From assembly GCA_016184365.1 (NCBI GenBank), contig JACPCW010000078.1, positions 1 to 64,000 on the forward strand: DNA of 64,000 bases, in the 5' to 3' direction. A program made the position numbers and the translations under genes. This stretch comes from Candidatus Rokuibacteriota bacterium (lineage in GTDB: Bacteria > Methylomirabilota > Methylomirabilia > Rokubacteriales > CSP1-6). Below the pieces are notes generated by a model. That model was not told the origin of the DNA. It ran no database searches and saw only the letters and a program-made list of their open reading frames with translations. How positions within the stretch are numbered: position 1 is the stretch's first letter; every line of letters begins with the position of its first letter. Shown piece by piece: positions 35,928 to 44,306 of the stretch.

Positions 35928-36439
35928 GACGCACGCCGCCCGACGGAGATCGCGAGCACGACGACGACGCCGACGAGGGCCGCGATCATCGCGCTGCCGA
36001 GCGGCGTCAGCACCCAGCGTTCCGCGAGCTCGACACCGGCCTCCCGCCCGCGTTCGACGACGGCGATCGCGTAGACCAGATAGCCGAGGGGGAAGAGCCC
36101 GCCGAGCGCGACGAGCGCCTGGAGCCCGGCGCGCGCGCGCGTCCACGGGACGACCGTCGCGATCACGGTCCCGACGACGAACACGATGACGCCGACGCCC
36201 TCGGCGTGCGTGTGGAAGAACGACAGCCCGGCTTCGGCCGCGAAGACGGTGCGCCCGGTGACCTCCTCGTCGTACTCGGCGGACCCGGCGAAGCCGTGGA
36301 CCGTCGGGTTGGCGGCGATGCGCGCGCGCGCCCAGTCGGCGAACGGGGCGCGCGCCTGCGACATCACGGCGCCACTCGTCTCCCCGAGCGCAATCATCAC
36401 GAGCGCGACGACGACGACCAGCCACGGCGGGCGTTTCAC
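35924..36439 (-). CDS. Four-helix membrane protein with HTHAEG motif (first gene of the liv operon)
   Basis: A 171-residue protein from GTG 36439 (GGAGG 11 nt upstream); a longer frame to 36547 starts with Arg-rich non-membrane sequence and is less likely. Membrane segments lie at about 8-26, 75-95, 105-125 and 145-165. The HTHAEGVGVIVFV stretch sits before segment 2, and GGLFPLGYLVYAIAV matches GGAGYPLGYLAWSAL of the neighbour. It is probably first in an operon reaching tlpA at 29495. No family recognised. Confidence 0.72.
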   Translation of the reverse strand: MKRPPWLVVVVALVMIALGETSGAVMSQARAPFADWARARIAANPTVHGFAGSAEYDEEVTGRTVFAAEAGLSFFHTHAEGVGVIVFVVGTVIATVVPWTRARAGLQALVALGGLFPLGYLVYAIAVVERGREAGVELAERWVLTPLGSAMIAALVGVVVVLAISVGRRAS

Positions 36440-36608
36440 GCGGTGTCGGCCTCCAGTAGGGCGCGGCCGCAGCACGGCGCGCCGGCGCCGCCGGCGCGTG
36501 TGCGAGGCGCGTCTGTGAAAGTGGCGCGACCTTACCACGTGCAGCAACTGTCACCAACCGGCGGCGACGCTTGTCGCCGCGCGGCGCATGTGGCACGTTT
36601 GGCCGCAC

Positions 36609-38048
36609 ATGCGGAGCGGCGACGACTACATCCGCCGTCTGCGGGACGGCCGCGCGATCTACCTCGACGGCGAGCGGGTCAAGGACGTGACGCGACATCC
36701 CGCGTTCGCCGAGCCCGTGCGTCGCGTCGCCGACATCTACGACCGCGCGCGCGCCGCCGCCGACGATCCGGCCGTCACGTTCGTCGGTCCGGACGGACGC
36801 CGGCGGAGCAACATGTGGCTCGTGCCGCGGTCCGCCGACGATCTCGCCGCGCGCCGGCGCGTGCATCGCTTCTGGGCCGAGCCGACGTACGGGTTGATGG
36901 GACGCACGCCGGATCACGTCGCGTGCGTGCTCACGGCGTTCGCCTCGTGGCGGCAGCTCTTCGACCGCGCCGGCCGGGAGTTCGGCGATCGCGTCGTGCG
37001 GTTCTACGAGCGCGCGCGTGACGACGACCTCTACGTCGCCTACGCGATCGTGCCGCCGCAGATCGACCGTAGCGCGCCGGCGCACCGGCATCCCGAACCG
37101 TTCCTCCATCCCGGCGTGGTGCGCGAGACGGACGCCGGGATCGTCGTGCGCGGGTCGCACGCGATCGCCACGTCGGTCACGATGGCGGACTGGTTGTTCG
37201 TCTCCTACATCACACCGCTCGTGCCGGGCGACGAGGCGTACGCGGTCTCGTTCGTGCTGCCGGTCGACGCGGAGGGGCTGCGGCTCTATCCACGGCGGCC
37301 TTACGCCACCATGGCGACGAGCGTCTACGACTACCCGCTCTCGTCGCGCTTCGACGAGGTCGACACGACCGTCGTGTTCGACGACGTGTTCGTCCCGTGG
37401 GAGCAGGTGTTCATCGACCGCAACGTCGAGCTCGTGAACGCGCAGTTCCACGAGACCCCGTCGCACGCCACCGCGAACTTCCAGTCGCTGGTGCGATTCG
37501 GCGTGAAGCTCGAATTTCTCGCCGGCCTCGCCATGAAGCTGGCGGAAGTGCAGGGCGGCGACGCCGAGGCGGGCACGCAGGCCACGCTCGGGGGGGACAT
37601 CGCGACGTTCTGCGCGACGTTCGACGCGCTGAACCACGCGGCGGAGCGCTTCCCGCTGGTCACGGACGGTGTCGCGCGGCCGCACCCGCAGTACATCTAC
37701 GCCGGCATGAGCCTTCAGCGTCGCGTCATCGTCGATCTGCTGCGCACGCTCCGTGAGCTCGCGGGCGGCGCGTTCCAGAACGTGCCGTCGTCGGAAGCGA
37801 ACTTCCTCGCCGACGAGACGCGCGAGCACACGACCCGCTACTTCCAGTCGCGCGCCGCCGGCGCGCGCGACCGCATCAAGCTCGTGAAGCTCATCTGGGA
37901 CTTCGTCGGGACGGAGTTCGGCGGGCGGCACCTGCAGTACGAGATGTTCTATTCCGCGTCACAGACCGTCGTGAACCGGCGCATGTTCCGCTCGTACGAC
38001 TGGAACCGCGCCAAGGCCATGGTCGACCGCTGCCTCGGCGAGTATTGA
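36609..38048 (+). CDS. 4-hydroxyphenylacetate 3-hydroxylase (HpaB)-family monooxygenase
   Basis: A 479-residue flavin-dependent monooxygenase, acyl-CoA-dehydrogenase-like fold. The N-terminus MRSGDDYIRRLRDGRAIYLD, then GERVKDVTRHPAFAEPV, is typical, as are DVFVPWEQVFIDR and the C-terminal GTEFGGRHLQYEMFYSASQTVV (in parts). An ATG seven codons upstream (36588) is also possible. The family hydroxylates phenols using FADH2 supplied by a separate reductase, or acts as a CoA dehydratase in some members; the precise reaction is open. Divergent from the liv operon. The 169-bp gap has hairpins but no clear promoter. Confidence 0.88.
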   Translation: MRSGDDYIRRLRDGRAIYLDGERVKDVTRHPAFAEPVRRVADIYDRARAAADDPAVTFVGPDGRRRSNMWLVPRSADDLAARRRVHRFWAEPTYGLMGRTPDHVACVLTAFASWRQLFDRAGREFGDRVVRFYERARDDDLYVAYAIVPPQIDRSAPAHRHPEPFLHPGVVRETDAGIVVRGSHAIATSVTMADWLFVSYITPLVPGDEAYAVSFVLPVDAEGLRLYPRRPYATMATSVYDYPLSSRFDEVDTTVVFDDVFVPWEQVFIDRNVELVNAQFHETPSHATANFQSLVRFGVKLEFLAGLAMKLAEVQGGDAEAGTQATLGGDIATFCATFDALNHAAERFPLVTDGVARPHPQYIYAGMSLQRRVIVDLLRTLRELAGGAFQNVPSSEANFLADETREHTTRYFQSRAAGARDRIKLVKLIWDFVGTEFGGRHLQYEMFYSASQTVVNRRMFRSYDWNRAKAMVDRCLGEY

Positions 38049-38059
38049 ATTGATCTTGA

Positions 38060-38125
38060 TGGGGGCCCCGACATGGCCCCCAAGCCCCCAACGCTCGGCG
38101 CGCCGCGGGGAACCCGCGACGCGCC
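38060..38125 (-). repeat. Two-hairpin intergenic element, copy 9
   Basis: Minus orientation, between two plus-strand genes. Hairpin 2 (38060-38082) starts 11 bp after the hpaB-like stop, 8-bp stem TGGGGGCC. Hairpin 1 (38097-38125) has outer stem GGCGCG/CGCGCC, a C.A mismatch, then a 6-bp CGCGGG stem closed by GAA. Confidence 0.88.
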
Positions 38126-38149
38126 TCGATCACCGGAGGACGTACTGAG

Positions 38150-39337
38150 GTGGCCACGCTGGGACTCGTCAACGTCGGCGCCGTCGCGACCGGTGTTCTG
38201 GCGACACCGACGGTCGAAGCCGACGCGATTCTCGTCGAGGACGGCCGCATCGTGGCGATCGGCCGCGAGGCGCTCCCCGCGGCCCGCGAGGCCGCGGTCG
38301 TCGTCGACTGCCTCGGCACCACCGTCATGCCGGGACTCATCGACTCGCACTGCCATGTCGTGCTCGGCGATTACACCCCGCGACAGAAGACGGTCGACTT
38401 CCTCGATTCGTACGTGCACGGCGGCGTCACGAGCGTCGTGTCGGCCGGTGAAGGGGTGCACGCGCCCGGCCGCACGCACGCGTCGGCGGCCGCGAAGGCG
38501 CTCGCGATCGCCGCGGCGGCCTGCTACGCCGGCTTCCATCCGAACGGCATGAAGGTCAACGCCGGGTCGGTGATCCTCGAGCCGGGACTGACGGACGACG
38601 ACTTCGCCGAGATGGCGCGGCATGGCGTGCGCCACGCGAAGTACGGGTTCGGCGGCTACGACAACCCGCGCGACGGCGAGCCCGAGGTGCGGCGCGCCCA
38701 GAAGCACGGGCTCTGCGTCATGTCGCACAGCGGCGGCACGTCGATCCCGGGCTCGAGCCCGATCGACCACGAGACGCTGCTGCATCTGAAACCGGACGTC
38801 GCCGGCCACGTCAACGGCGGCACGACCGCGCTCGACGACGACGGCGTGCGACGGCTCGTGGTCGAGAGCGACATGGCGCTGCAGGTCGTCCAGGCGGGCA
38901 ATCTCCGTTCGTCCCTGCTGATCGTGCGCCTCGCGCGCGAGGCCAACGCACTCCACCGGGTCTGCATCGCCAGCGACACGCCGACGGGCACGGGCGTCAT
39001 GCCGATGGGCTGCGTCAAGACGGTCGCGGAGCTGTCATCGCTCGGCGGGCTCGCGCCGGCCGAGACGATCGCGCTCGCGACGGGCAACAACGCGCGCGCG
39101 TTTCGCCTCGCGACCGGCACGCTCGCGGTCGGTCAGCCCGCGGACCTGGTCGTGTGCGACGCGCCGGTCGGCTCCTCGGCGCGCGACGCGTTCGGCGCCA
39201 TCGCGCGCGGCGACATCCCGGGCATCTCCTGCATCGTGATCGACGGGGTCGTGCGCGTCGGTCGGAGCCGCAACACGCCGCTCGCGCAGCGCCTGGCGAC
39301 GATCACGGGTGCGTCAGTGGCCGGCGCGGGTCACTGA
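38150..39337 (+). CDS. Metal-dependent amidohydrolase, enamidase-like
   Basis: A 395-residue TIM-barrel amidohydrolase with GTG start and GGAGG 10 nt upstream. Metal-site motif MPGLIDSHCHVVLGDY at about 60-75, a Lys candidate in RHAKYGFGG, VMSHSGGTS with His, GHVNGGTTAL and CIASDTPTGTG with Asp. The GHVNGG-type segment and overall layout recall enamidase of nicotinate fermentation (6-oxotetrahydronicotinate to 2-formylglutarate). With the molybdenum hydroxylase operon downstream this suggests attack on an N-heterocycle, but a general cyclic-amide hydrolase is equally possible. Confidence 0.8.
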   Translation: MATLGLVNVGAVATGVLATPTVEADAILVEDGRIVAIGREALPAAREAAVVVDCLGTTVMPGLIDSHCHVVLGDYTPRQKTVDFLDSYVHGGVTSVVSAGEGVHAPGRTHASAAAKALAIAAAACYAGFHPNGMKVNAGSVILEPGLTDDDFAEMARHGVRHAKYGFGGYDNPRDGEPEVRRAQKHGLCVMSHSGGTSIPGSSPIDHETLLHLKPDVAGHVNGGTTALDDDGVRRLVVESDMALQVVQAGNLRSSLLIVRLAREANALHRVCIASDTPTGTGVMPMGCVKTVAELSSLGGLAPAETIALATGNNARAFRLATGTLAVGQPADLVVCDAPVGSSARDAFGAIARGDIPGISCIVIDGVVRVGRSRNTPLAQRLATITGASVAGAGH

Positions 39338-39366
39338 CAACGGCGAACCGTATCGGATTCTCGACG

Positions 39367-39396
39367 TTGACGGCCGTGCCCGGTGGTGGCCACAAT
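39367..39396 (+). promoter_or_regulatory. Candidate leaderless promoter of the 63-residue membrane protein gene
   Basis: TTGACG (39367), an 18-bp spacer and CACAAT (39391-39396). The ATG (39403) follows 6 nt after the -10 box, and no Shine-Dalgarno motif is seen. The GGTGGTGGC segment before the -10 recurs in the promoter at 52198. Confidence 0.5.
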
Positions 39397-39402
39397 CAGC
39401 GC

Positions 39403-39594
39403 ATGGACGCGGTGCTGAGGGTCGTGACCGAGCACACCTTTCAGTCGGCGGTGCTGCTCGTGAGCATCATCCTGACGACGTTCGTCGGCTACCTGGTCTA
39501 CCGCGTTCACCGCAGCTCGCAGCAGCTCGAAGGCCTGATCGCCGCGACGTACCTCGAGGCCCGCCGGGCGCTCGAGGCCGCCGCGAAGCGATAG
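39403..39594 (+). CDS. Small membrane protein (63 residues)
   Basis: One membrane helix at about 14-34 (SAVLLVSIILTTFVGYLVYR), then a charged helical tail (SSQQLEGLIAATYLEARRAL). It is similar in size, layout and promoter to the 64-residue protein at 52232. Function unknown. No ribosome site, which fits the leaderless promoter upstream. Confidence 0.6.
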   Translation: MDAVLRVVTEHTFQSAVLLVSIILTTFVGYLVYRVHRSSQQLEGLIAATYLEARRALEAAAKR

Positions 39595-39598
39595 TCAG

Positions 39599-40348
39599 TT
39601 ACCGAAAGTCGTCCTCCGTCACGCGGACGACGGTCTCCGCCTCCGCGACCTGGAGCGACTTCTGAAAGCTTCCCGTGGCCAGCACCACGAAGCCCAGCTG
39701 CGTCGTCGACTCCACGCGTAGCCGGAGCGGGCCGAGCGGCATGGTGCGGCTCGTCGTCCCCTGCGGTCCCAGCGGGAGACATGGCGTCTCATCGTTCACG
39801 CAGACGTTCAGGTTGCGGCGCGTGTCGTTGACGAACTTCACGTTGGCGGTCGTGATCTTCGGCGGCGCGGCGATGGCTTTCGTCGTCGTCGCAGGCGGCG
39901 GTGTGGCGGTCGGCGCCCCCGGTGCGGCTGGTGTCGCCGGCGTTGCCGGCGCCGCCGGCGCCGGTTGACGGCCCGGGGCGGACGACACCGCGGTGCCGGG
40001 CCGGACGTGCTGAATCTCCGTCACGCGCTCGGCGGGAACGGACAGCGTGCCGAACGCGGAGGCGAGCGTCACCTGCCCGGCGCCGATGGTGCCGTGCACC
40101 ACGGAGCCGTCGTCGAGCGTGAGCGTCGTGCCGACGAGCGACTGGATGCGGCGCGGGTCGATCCGGATCTCGCCGCCGAACGTCGTCTTCACGATCACGG
40201 TGCCGCCGGTGATCGCGCCATGCAGCACGCTGCCTTCGTTCACGTGGAGACGGGTGACCGAGGTCGCCGCCGTCCCGCGGGATGGCTGGGCCACGGCGGT
40301 CGCCACGAAGATCAGGACCAGGCCGAGCGTCGTGAGCGCCTTCGTCAT
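39599..40348 (-). CDS. Exported two-domain protein with Pro/Ala linker, unknown function
   Basis: A 249-residue protein. Signal peptide at 1-20. An N-terminal beta-rich segment (about 35-115) has two similar repeats (VLHGAITGGTVIVKTTFGGE and VVHGTIGAGQVTLASAFGTL), which may form an adhesin- or Sm-like barrel. A Pro/Ala/Thr linker of about 40 residues follows, then a beta domain with two cysteines (NLNVCVNDETPCLPLG). GAGGAGGAG lies before the ATG. The two Cys could form a disulfide outside the cytoplasm. No family recognised. Confidence 0.75.
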   Translation of the reverse strand: MTKALTTLGLVLIFVATAVAQPSRGTAATSVTRLHVNEGSVLHGAITGGTVIVKTTFGGEIRIDPRRIQSLVGTTLTLDDGSVVHGTIGAGQVTLASAFGTLSVPAERVTEIQHVRPGTAVSSAPGRQPAPAAPATPATPAAPGAPTATPPPATTTKAIAAPPKITTANVKFVNDTRRNLNVCVNDETPCLPLGPQGTTSRTMPLGPLRLRVESTTQLGFVVLATGSFQKSLQVAEAETVVRVTEDDFR

Positions 40349-40425
40349 GGCCGCTCCTCCTCGATGTCGGACGTGCCGGCCACTGTAGGAACCGCGCGCA
40401 CCGGAGTCAAGGACGGCCGCGTCGC

Positions 40426-40454
40426 TTGACAACGTTGGGGCCGCTTCGTACGTT
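40426..40454 (+). promoter_or_regulatory. Promoter of the molybdenum hydroxylase operon (leaderless type)
   Basis: A perfect TTGACA (40426-40431), exactly 17 bp, then TACGTT (40449-40454), and the GTG start 6 nt later (40461). The transcript would begin at or within a base or two of the start codon. It is the best sigma70-like promoter in the window. Confidence 0.7.
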
Positions 40455-40460
40455 GCGCCG

Positions 40461-42950
40461 GTGACCTCCGAAGGCTGGATCGGCAAACCCGTCACGCGCG
40501 TCGAAGACGCGCGGCTGCTCACGGGCCGCGGCACCTACATCGACGACCTCCCGATGCCGCACGCGCATCACGCGGCGATAGTGCGATCGCCCTACGCGCA
40601 CGCGCGCATCCTCGGGTACGACGTGCGCGCGGCGCTCGCCATGCCGGGCGTCGTCGGTGTCGTGACCGGCGCCGACGTCGCCGCGAAGACGAAGCCGTTC
40701 GCGGTCGGCGTGACGTCGCCCGTCCACTACTACTGCACGGCGACGGACAAGGCGCGCTTCGTCGGCGAGCCCGTCGCCGTGGTCGTCGCGCGCGATCGCT
40801 ACACCGCCGAGGACGCCGCGGAGCTCGTGCAGGTCGACTACGAGCCGCTGCCCGCCGTGGTCGATCCCGAGCGCGCGCTCGACGCCGACGCGCCGGTGCT
40901 GCACGAGAAGGTCGGCACGAACCTCGCGAACCACCGGCGGCTCGTGTACGGCGATCCGGACCGCGCGTTCGCCGAGGCCGAGGTCGTCATCCGCGAGCGG
41001 TTCCGCTTCCCGAAGATCGGCTCCACGCCGATCGAGACCTATGGGATCGTCGCGCGGTGGGACCCGATCGACGAAGTGCTGACGATCTGGGCGAACTTCA
41101 TGGGCCCGTTCATCATGCATCCGCTCACGGCGCGCGTGCTCGGCCTGCCGGAAAACCGGATGCGGCTCATCGTGCCGCAGGACATCGGCGGCAGCTTCGG
41201 CATCAAGACGAGCATGTTCCCGTACATCGCGCTCATCGGGCTCACCGCGATGACGACGGGCGTGACGGTGAAGTGGATCGAGGACCGCCGGGAACACCTG
41301 CTCGCGTCGTCGAGCGGCACCGACCGCGTCGCGTACCGCGAGCTCGCCGCGAAGAAGGACGGTACGATCCTCGGCATGCGGTTCCGCTGGTACGACAACG
41401 TCGGCGGCTACATCCGCAGCCCCGAGCCCGGCTGCAGCTATCGCCCGCTCGGCAACTACGTCGGGCCGTACCGCTTCCAGCACCTCGAGGTCGAAGCCTC
41501 GACGGTGATGACGAACAAGAGCCTCACGGGTCCGAACCGCGGCTACGCGTGCGGCCACCTCTACTTCGAGAGCGAGCGCATGGTCGATCTGCTCGCCGAG
41601 AAGCTCGGCATGGATCCGGTCGCGGTCCGGAAGAAGAACCTGATCGCGACGGACGCCTTCCCGTACCGGACGCCGACCGGCGGCCTGTACGACTCGGGCG
41701 ATTACGCCGGCGCCTTCGACCGTGCGCTCGAGATGGCGCGGTACGACGAGCTCCGTCGCGAGCAGGCGAAGGCGCGTGCCGCGGGGCGCTACGTCGGCAT
41801 CGGCATCGCGCTCGCGGTCGATCCGTCCGTGTCGAACATGGGCTACGTCGCGACGGCGCTCGATCCGCAGTTCCGCGCCAAGCCGGAATACCTCGCGAAG
41901 TCGGGCGCGATGGAAGCGGCGACGGTGAAGGTCGACCCGCTCGGCCGGGTCACCGCGATCCTCGGCACGACGCCGCAGGGCCAGGGACACCAGACGATCG
42001 TGAGCCAGATCGTCGCGCACGAGCTCGGGCTGACGCCGCGCGACGTCACCGTGGTCGACGAGATGGACACCTTCACGCGCATCTGGTCGATCTCGTCGGG
42101 CACGTACTCGAGCCGCTTCGGGTCCGTCGGGACGAGCGCCACGGCGCTCGCGGCGCGCAAGCTGCGCACGAAGCTCGTCGAGTACGGCGCGCATCTCATG
42201 TCGCTGCCCGTCGACGAGGTCGAGTGGCGCGAGGGCGCGGTGCGCGCGAAGAGCGGCAAGGGCGCGTCGTACACCATCAAGGACCTCGCCGGGCGCGGCC
42301 ACTGGAACACCGAATCGCTGCCGGAAGGCATCGAGGCGGGGCTGCAGGCGACGGCGGTCTTCCACTTCGACGTCGCGAAGGCCGTCGACGAGCACGACCG
42401 GGTGAACTCGTCGAACACCTACGGCTTCATCGCGGAGGTCATGGCGGTCGAGGTCGATCCGAGGACCGGCGCCGTCAAGATCCTGCGCTACGTGACCGTC
42501 CACGACGCGGGAACGATCATCAACCCGCTCATCGTCGAAGGACAGATCTACGGCGGCGCGCTGCACGGTCTGGGCGGCGCGCTCTACGAAGACATGCAGT
42601 ACGACGCCGACGGCCAGTGCCTGACCGCGACGTTCATGGACTACCTCGTGCCGACGGCGTGCGAGGCGCCGACGATCGACATCGCGCACGTCTCGTCGCC
42701 GTCGCCGCTGACCACGCTCGGCTCGAAGGGCCTCGGCGAGTCCGGCACGATGACGGTGCCGGCGGTCGTCGCGAACGCCGTCTCCGACGCGCTCGCGCCC
42801 ATCGGCGTGCGCATCAACGAACTGCCGATCAACCCGTCGGCGCTGTGGGCGCGCATCCATCAAGCGGGGGGCCCCGACATGGCCCCCCGCACCCCCCACT
42901 CGCTCGGAGCGTCCCGGGAAACCCGTGACGCTCCTCGATCCGCCGGATGA
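40461..42950 (+). CDS. Molybdenum hydroxylase large subunit (xanthine dehydrogenase/CoxL family), copy 1
   Basis: An 829-residue molybdopterin-cytosine-dinucleotide-binding subunit. [19 protein letters not shown] is the N-terminus, then DIGGSFGIKTSMFPY near 240, LGTTPQGQGHQTIVSQIV near 500, and TVHDAGTIINPLIVEGQIYGG near 685. The active-site loop reads TGPNRGYACGH rather than the PYRGxGRP form of copy 2, so the substrates probably differ. The last 29 residues (from QAGGPDMAPRTP) are encoded by repeat copy 10, and the stop then overlaps the next gene's ATG. Starts at GTG 40461 under a strong promoter. Confidence 0.93.
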   Translation: MTSEGWIGKPVTRVEDARLLTGRGTYIDDLPMPHAHHAAIVRSPYAHARILGYDVRAALAMPGVVGVVTGADVAAKTKPFAVGVTSPVHYYCTATDKARFVGEPVAVVVARDRYTAEDAAELVQVDYEPLPAVVDPERALDADAPVLHEKVGTNLANHRRLVYGDPDRAFAEAEVVIRERFRFPKIGSTPIETYGIVARWDPIDEVLTIWANFMGPFIMHPLTARVLGLPENRMRLIVPQDIGGSFGIKTSMFPYIALIGLTAMTTGVTVKWIEDRREHLLASSSGTDRVAYRELAAKKDGTILGMRFRWYDNVGGYIRSPEPGCSYRPLGNYVGPYRFQHLEVEASTVMTNKSLTGPNRGYACGHLYFESERMVDLLAEKLGMDPVAVRKKNLIATDAFPYRTPTGGLYDSGDYAGAFDRALEMARYDELRREQAKARAAGRYVGIGIALAVDPSVSNMGYVATALDPQFRAKPEYLAKSGAMEAATVKVDPLGRVTAILGTTPQGQGHQTIVSQIVAHELGLTPRDVTVVDEMDTFTRIWSISSGTYSSRFGSVGTSATALAARKLRTKLVEYGAHLMSLPVDEVEWREGAVRAKSGKGASYTIKDLAGRGHWNTESLPEGIEAGLQATAVFHFDVAKAVDEHDRVNSSNTYGFIAEVMAVEVDPRTGAVKILRYVTVHDAGTIINPLIVEGQIYGGALHGLGGALYEDMQYDADGQCLTATFMDYLVPTACEAPTIDIAHVSSPSPLTTLGSKGLGESGTMTVPAVVANAVSDALAPIGVRINELPINPSALWARIHQAGGPDMAPRTPHSLGASRETRDAPRSAG
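42864..42934 (-). repeat. Two-hairpin intergenic element, copy 10 (translated)
   Basis: Minus orientation, wholly inside the 3' end of the preceding reading frame. Hairpin 2 (42864-42890) is a perfect 10-bp stem GCGGGGGGCC. Hairpin 1 (42906-42934) has stem GGAGCGTC, a C.T mismatch, then CGGG closed by AAA. Confidence 0.92.
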
Positions 42951-43816
42951 AGCCTCCGAAGTTCGACTACCACGCGCCCACGACGGTCGACGAAGCGATC
43001 ACGCTCCTGTCGCGCTACGGCGACGACGCGAAGCTGCTCGCCGGCGGCCAGAGCCTGATGCCGCTCCTGAACTTCCGCCTCGCGCGTCCGGCCGCGCTCA
43101 TCGACCTGAACCGCGTGGAGGGGCTCGCCGGCATCCGCGAGGTGGACGGGCAGGTCCGGTTCGGCGCGATGACGCGCCAGCGCGCGATCGAATTCTCGCC
43201 GGTCGTCGCGCGGCGGCTGCCGCTGCTCGTCGAGGCGACGAAGCTCGTCGGCCATCTGCCGATCCGCTCGCGCGGCACGATCGGCGGCTCGATCGCGCAC
43301 GCCGATCCGGCGGCCGAGTACCCGGCGGTCCTGGCGGCGCTCGACGGCGAGGTGGTCGTGCGCGGGCCGCGCGGCGAACGTGTCGTGAAGCCCGCCGACT
43401 TCTTCCAGACCTATCTGACGACGACGCTCGGCCGCGACGAGGTATTGACGGAAGTGCGGCTGCCCGCCATGGACGGCAAGGCGGGCTGGGCGTTCGAGGA
43501 GTTCAGTCGCCGCCACGGCGATTTCGCGCTCGTCGGCATCGCGGCCATCGTCGCGGGCGACGGCGCACGCTGCACCATGGCGCGCCTGGCCACGGCGGGC
43601 GCCGGTCCGGTGCCGGTACGCCTGCGCGCCGCCGAGCGGATCCTCGAATCGCAGGGGCTCGGCGACGCCGCGATCGAAGCGGCCGCCGCGCGCGCCGCGG
43701 AGATCGTGGAGCCCGATTCCGATCTGCACGCCTCGGCGGCGTACCGGAAAAACCTGACGCGCGTGCTGACCGAGCGCGCGGTGCGGCGCGCCGTCACGCG
43801 CCTCGGAGGCCGCTGA
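42947..43816 (+). CDS. Molybdenum hydroxylase FAD-binding subunit (CoxM type)
   Basis: A 289-residue FAD subunit. The FAD-binding segments [19 protein letters not shown] (about 29-47) and [19 protein letters not shown] (about 108-126) are present. It passes electrons from the iron-sulfur subunit to the acceptor. Its ATG overlaps the stop of the first large subunit, after repeat copy 10, and the small subunit starts 1 bp after its own stop. Confidence 0.95.
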   Translation: MKPPKFDYHAPTTVDEAITLLSRYGDDAKLLAGGQSLMPLLNFRLARPAALIDLNRVEGLAGIREVDGQVRFGAMTRQRAIEFSPVVARRLPLLVEATKLVGHLPIRSRGTIGGSIAHADPAAEYPAVLAALDGEVVVRGPRGERVVKPADFFQTYLTTTLGRDEVLTEVRLPAMDGKAGWAFEEFSRRHGDFALVGIAAIVAGDGARCTMARLATAGAGPVPVRLRAAERILESQGLGDAAIEAAAARAAEIVEPDSDLHASAAYRKNLTRVLTERAVRRAVTRLGGR

Positions 43817-43817
43817 C

Positions 43818-44306
43818 GTGTCCGAGCCCGTCACCGTTCGTCTCACCGTCAACGGCGTCGCGCACGAAGGACGGTGCGAGCCGCGCAAGCTCCTCGTCGA
43901 TTTCATCCGTGAAGACCTCGGGCTCACGGGGACGCACGTCGGCTGTGAGCACGGCATCTGCGGCGCGTGCACCGTGCTGATCAACGGCGAGGCGGCGCGC
44001 TCGTGTCTGATGCTCGCGGTGCAGGCCAACGGCGCGGAGATCGCCACCGTCGAAGGCCTCGCGACCGGCGGCACGCTCCATCCGCTCCAGGAAGCGTTCC
44101 GCGAGCATCACGGCCTGCAGTGCGGGTTCTGCACGCCCGGCATGCTCATGACCGCGCTCGATCTGCTGCGCGTCAACCCGCAGCCGACGGAAGCGGAGAT
44201 CCGCGAAGGCATCTCCGCCGTGCTGTGCCGCTGCACCGGCTATCACGGCATCGTGAAGGCCGTCGAGGCGGCCGCGAAAGTCCTGGTACCCGCCAAGCGG
44301 GTGTGA
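43818..44306 (+). CDS. Molybdenum hydroxylase [2Fe-2S] subunit (CoxS type)
   Basis: A 162-residue protein with two iron-sulfur clusters. Plant-type cysteines C43, C48, C51 and C63 lie in [14 protein letters not shown] and RSCLML. The second cluster uses C102, C105, C137 and C139 in [10 protein letters not shown] and CRCTGYHG. It starts at GTG. It serves one or both large subunits of the operon (L-M-S-L). Its stop overlaps the next GTG (GTGA). Confidence 0.96.
   Translation: MSEPVTVRLTVNGVAHEGRCEPRKLLVDFIREDLGLTGTHVGCEHGICGACTVLINGEAARSCLMLAVQANGAEIATVEGLATGGTLHPLQEAFREHHGLQCGFCTPGMLMTALDLLRVNPQPTEAEIREGISAVLCRCTGYHGIVKAVEAAAKVLVPAKRV

Noticed and set aside
36440-36608. Clear divergent promoter pair between the liv operon and the HpaB-like gene
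   Set aside because: Only GC-rich hairpins (for example GGCGAC with GTCGCC) were seen; no convincing -35/-10 pair.
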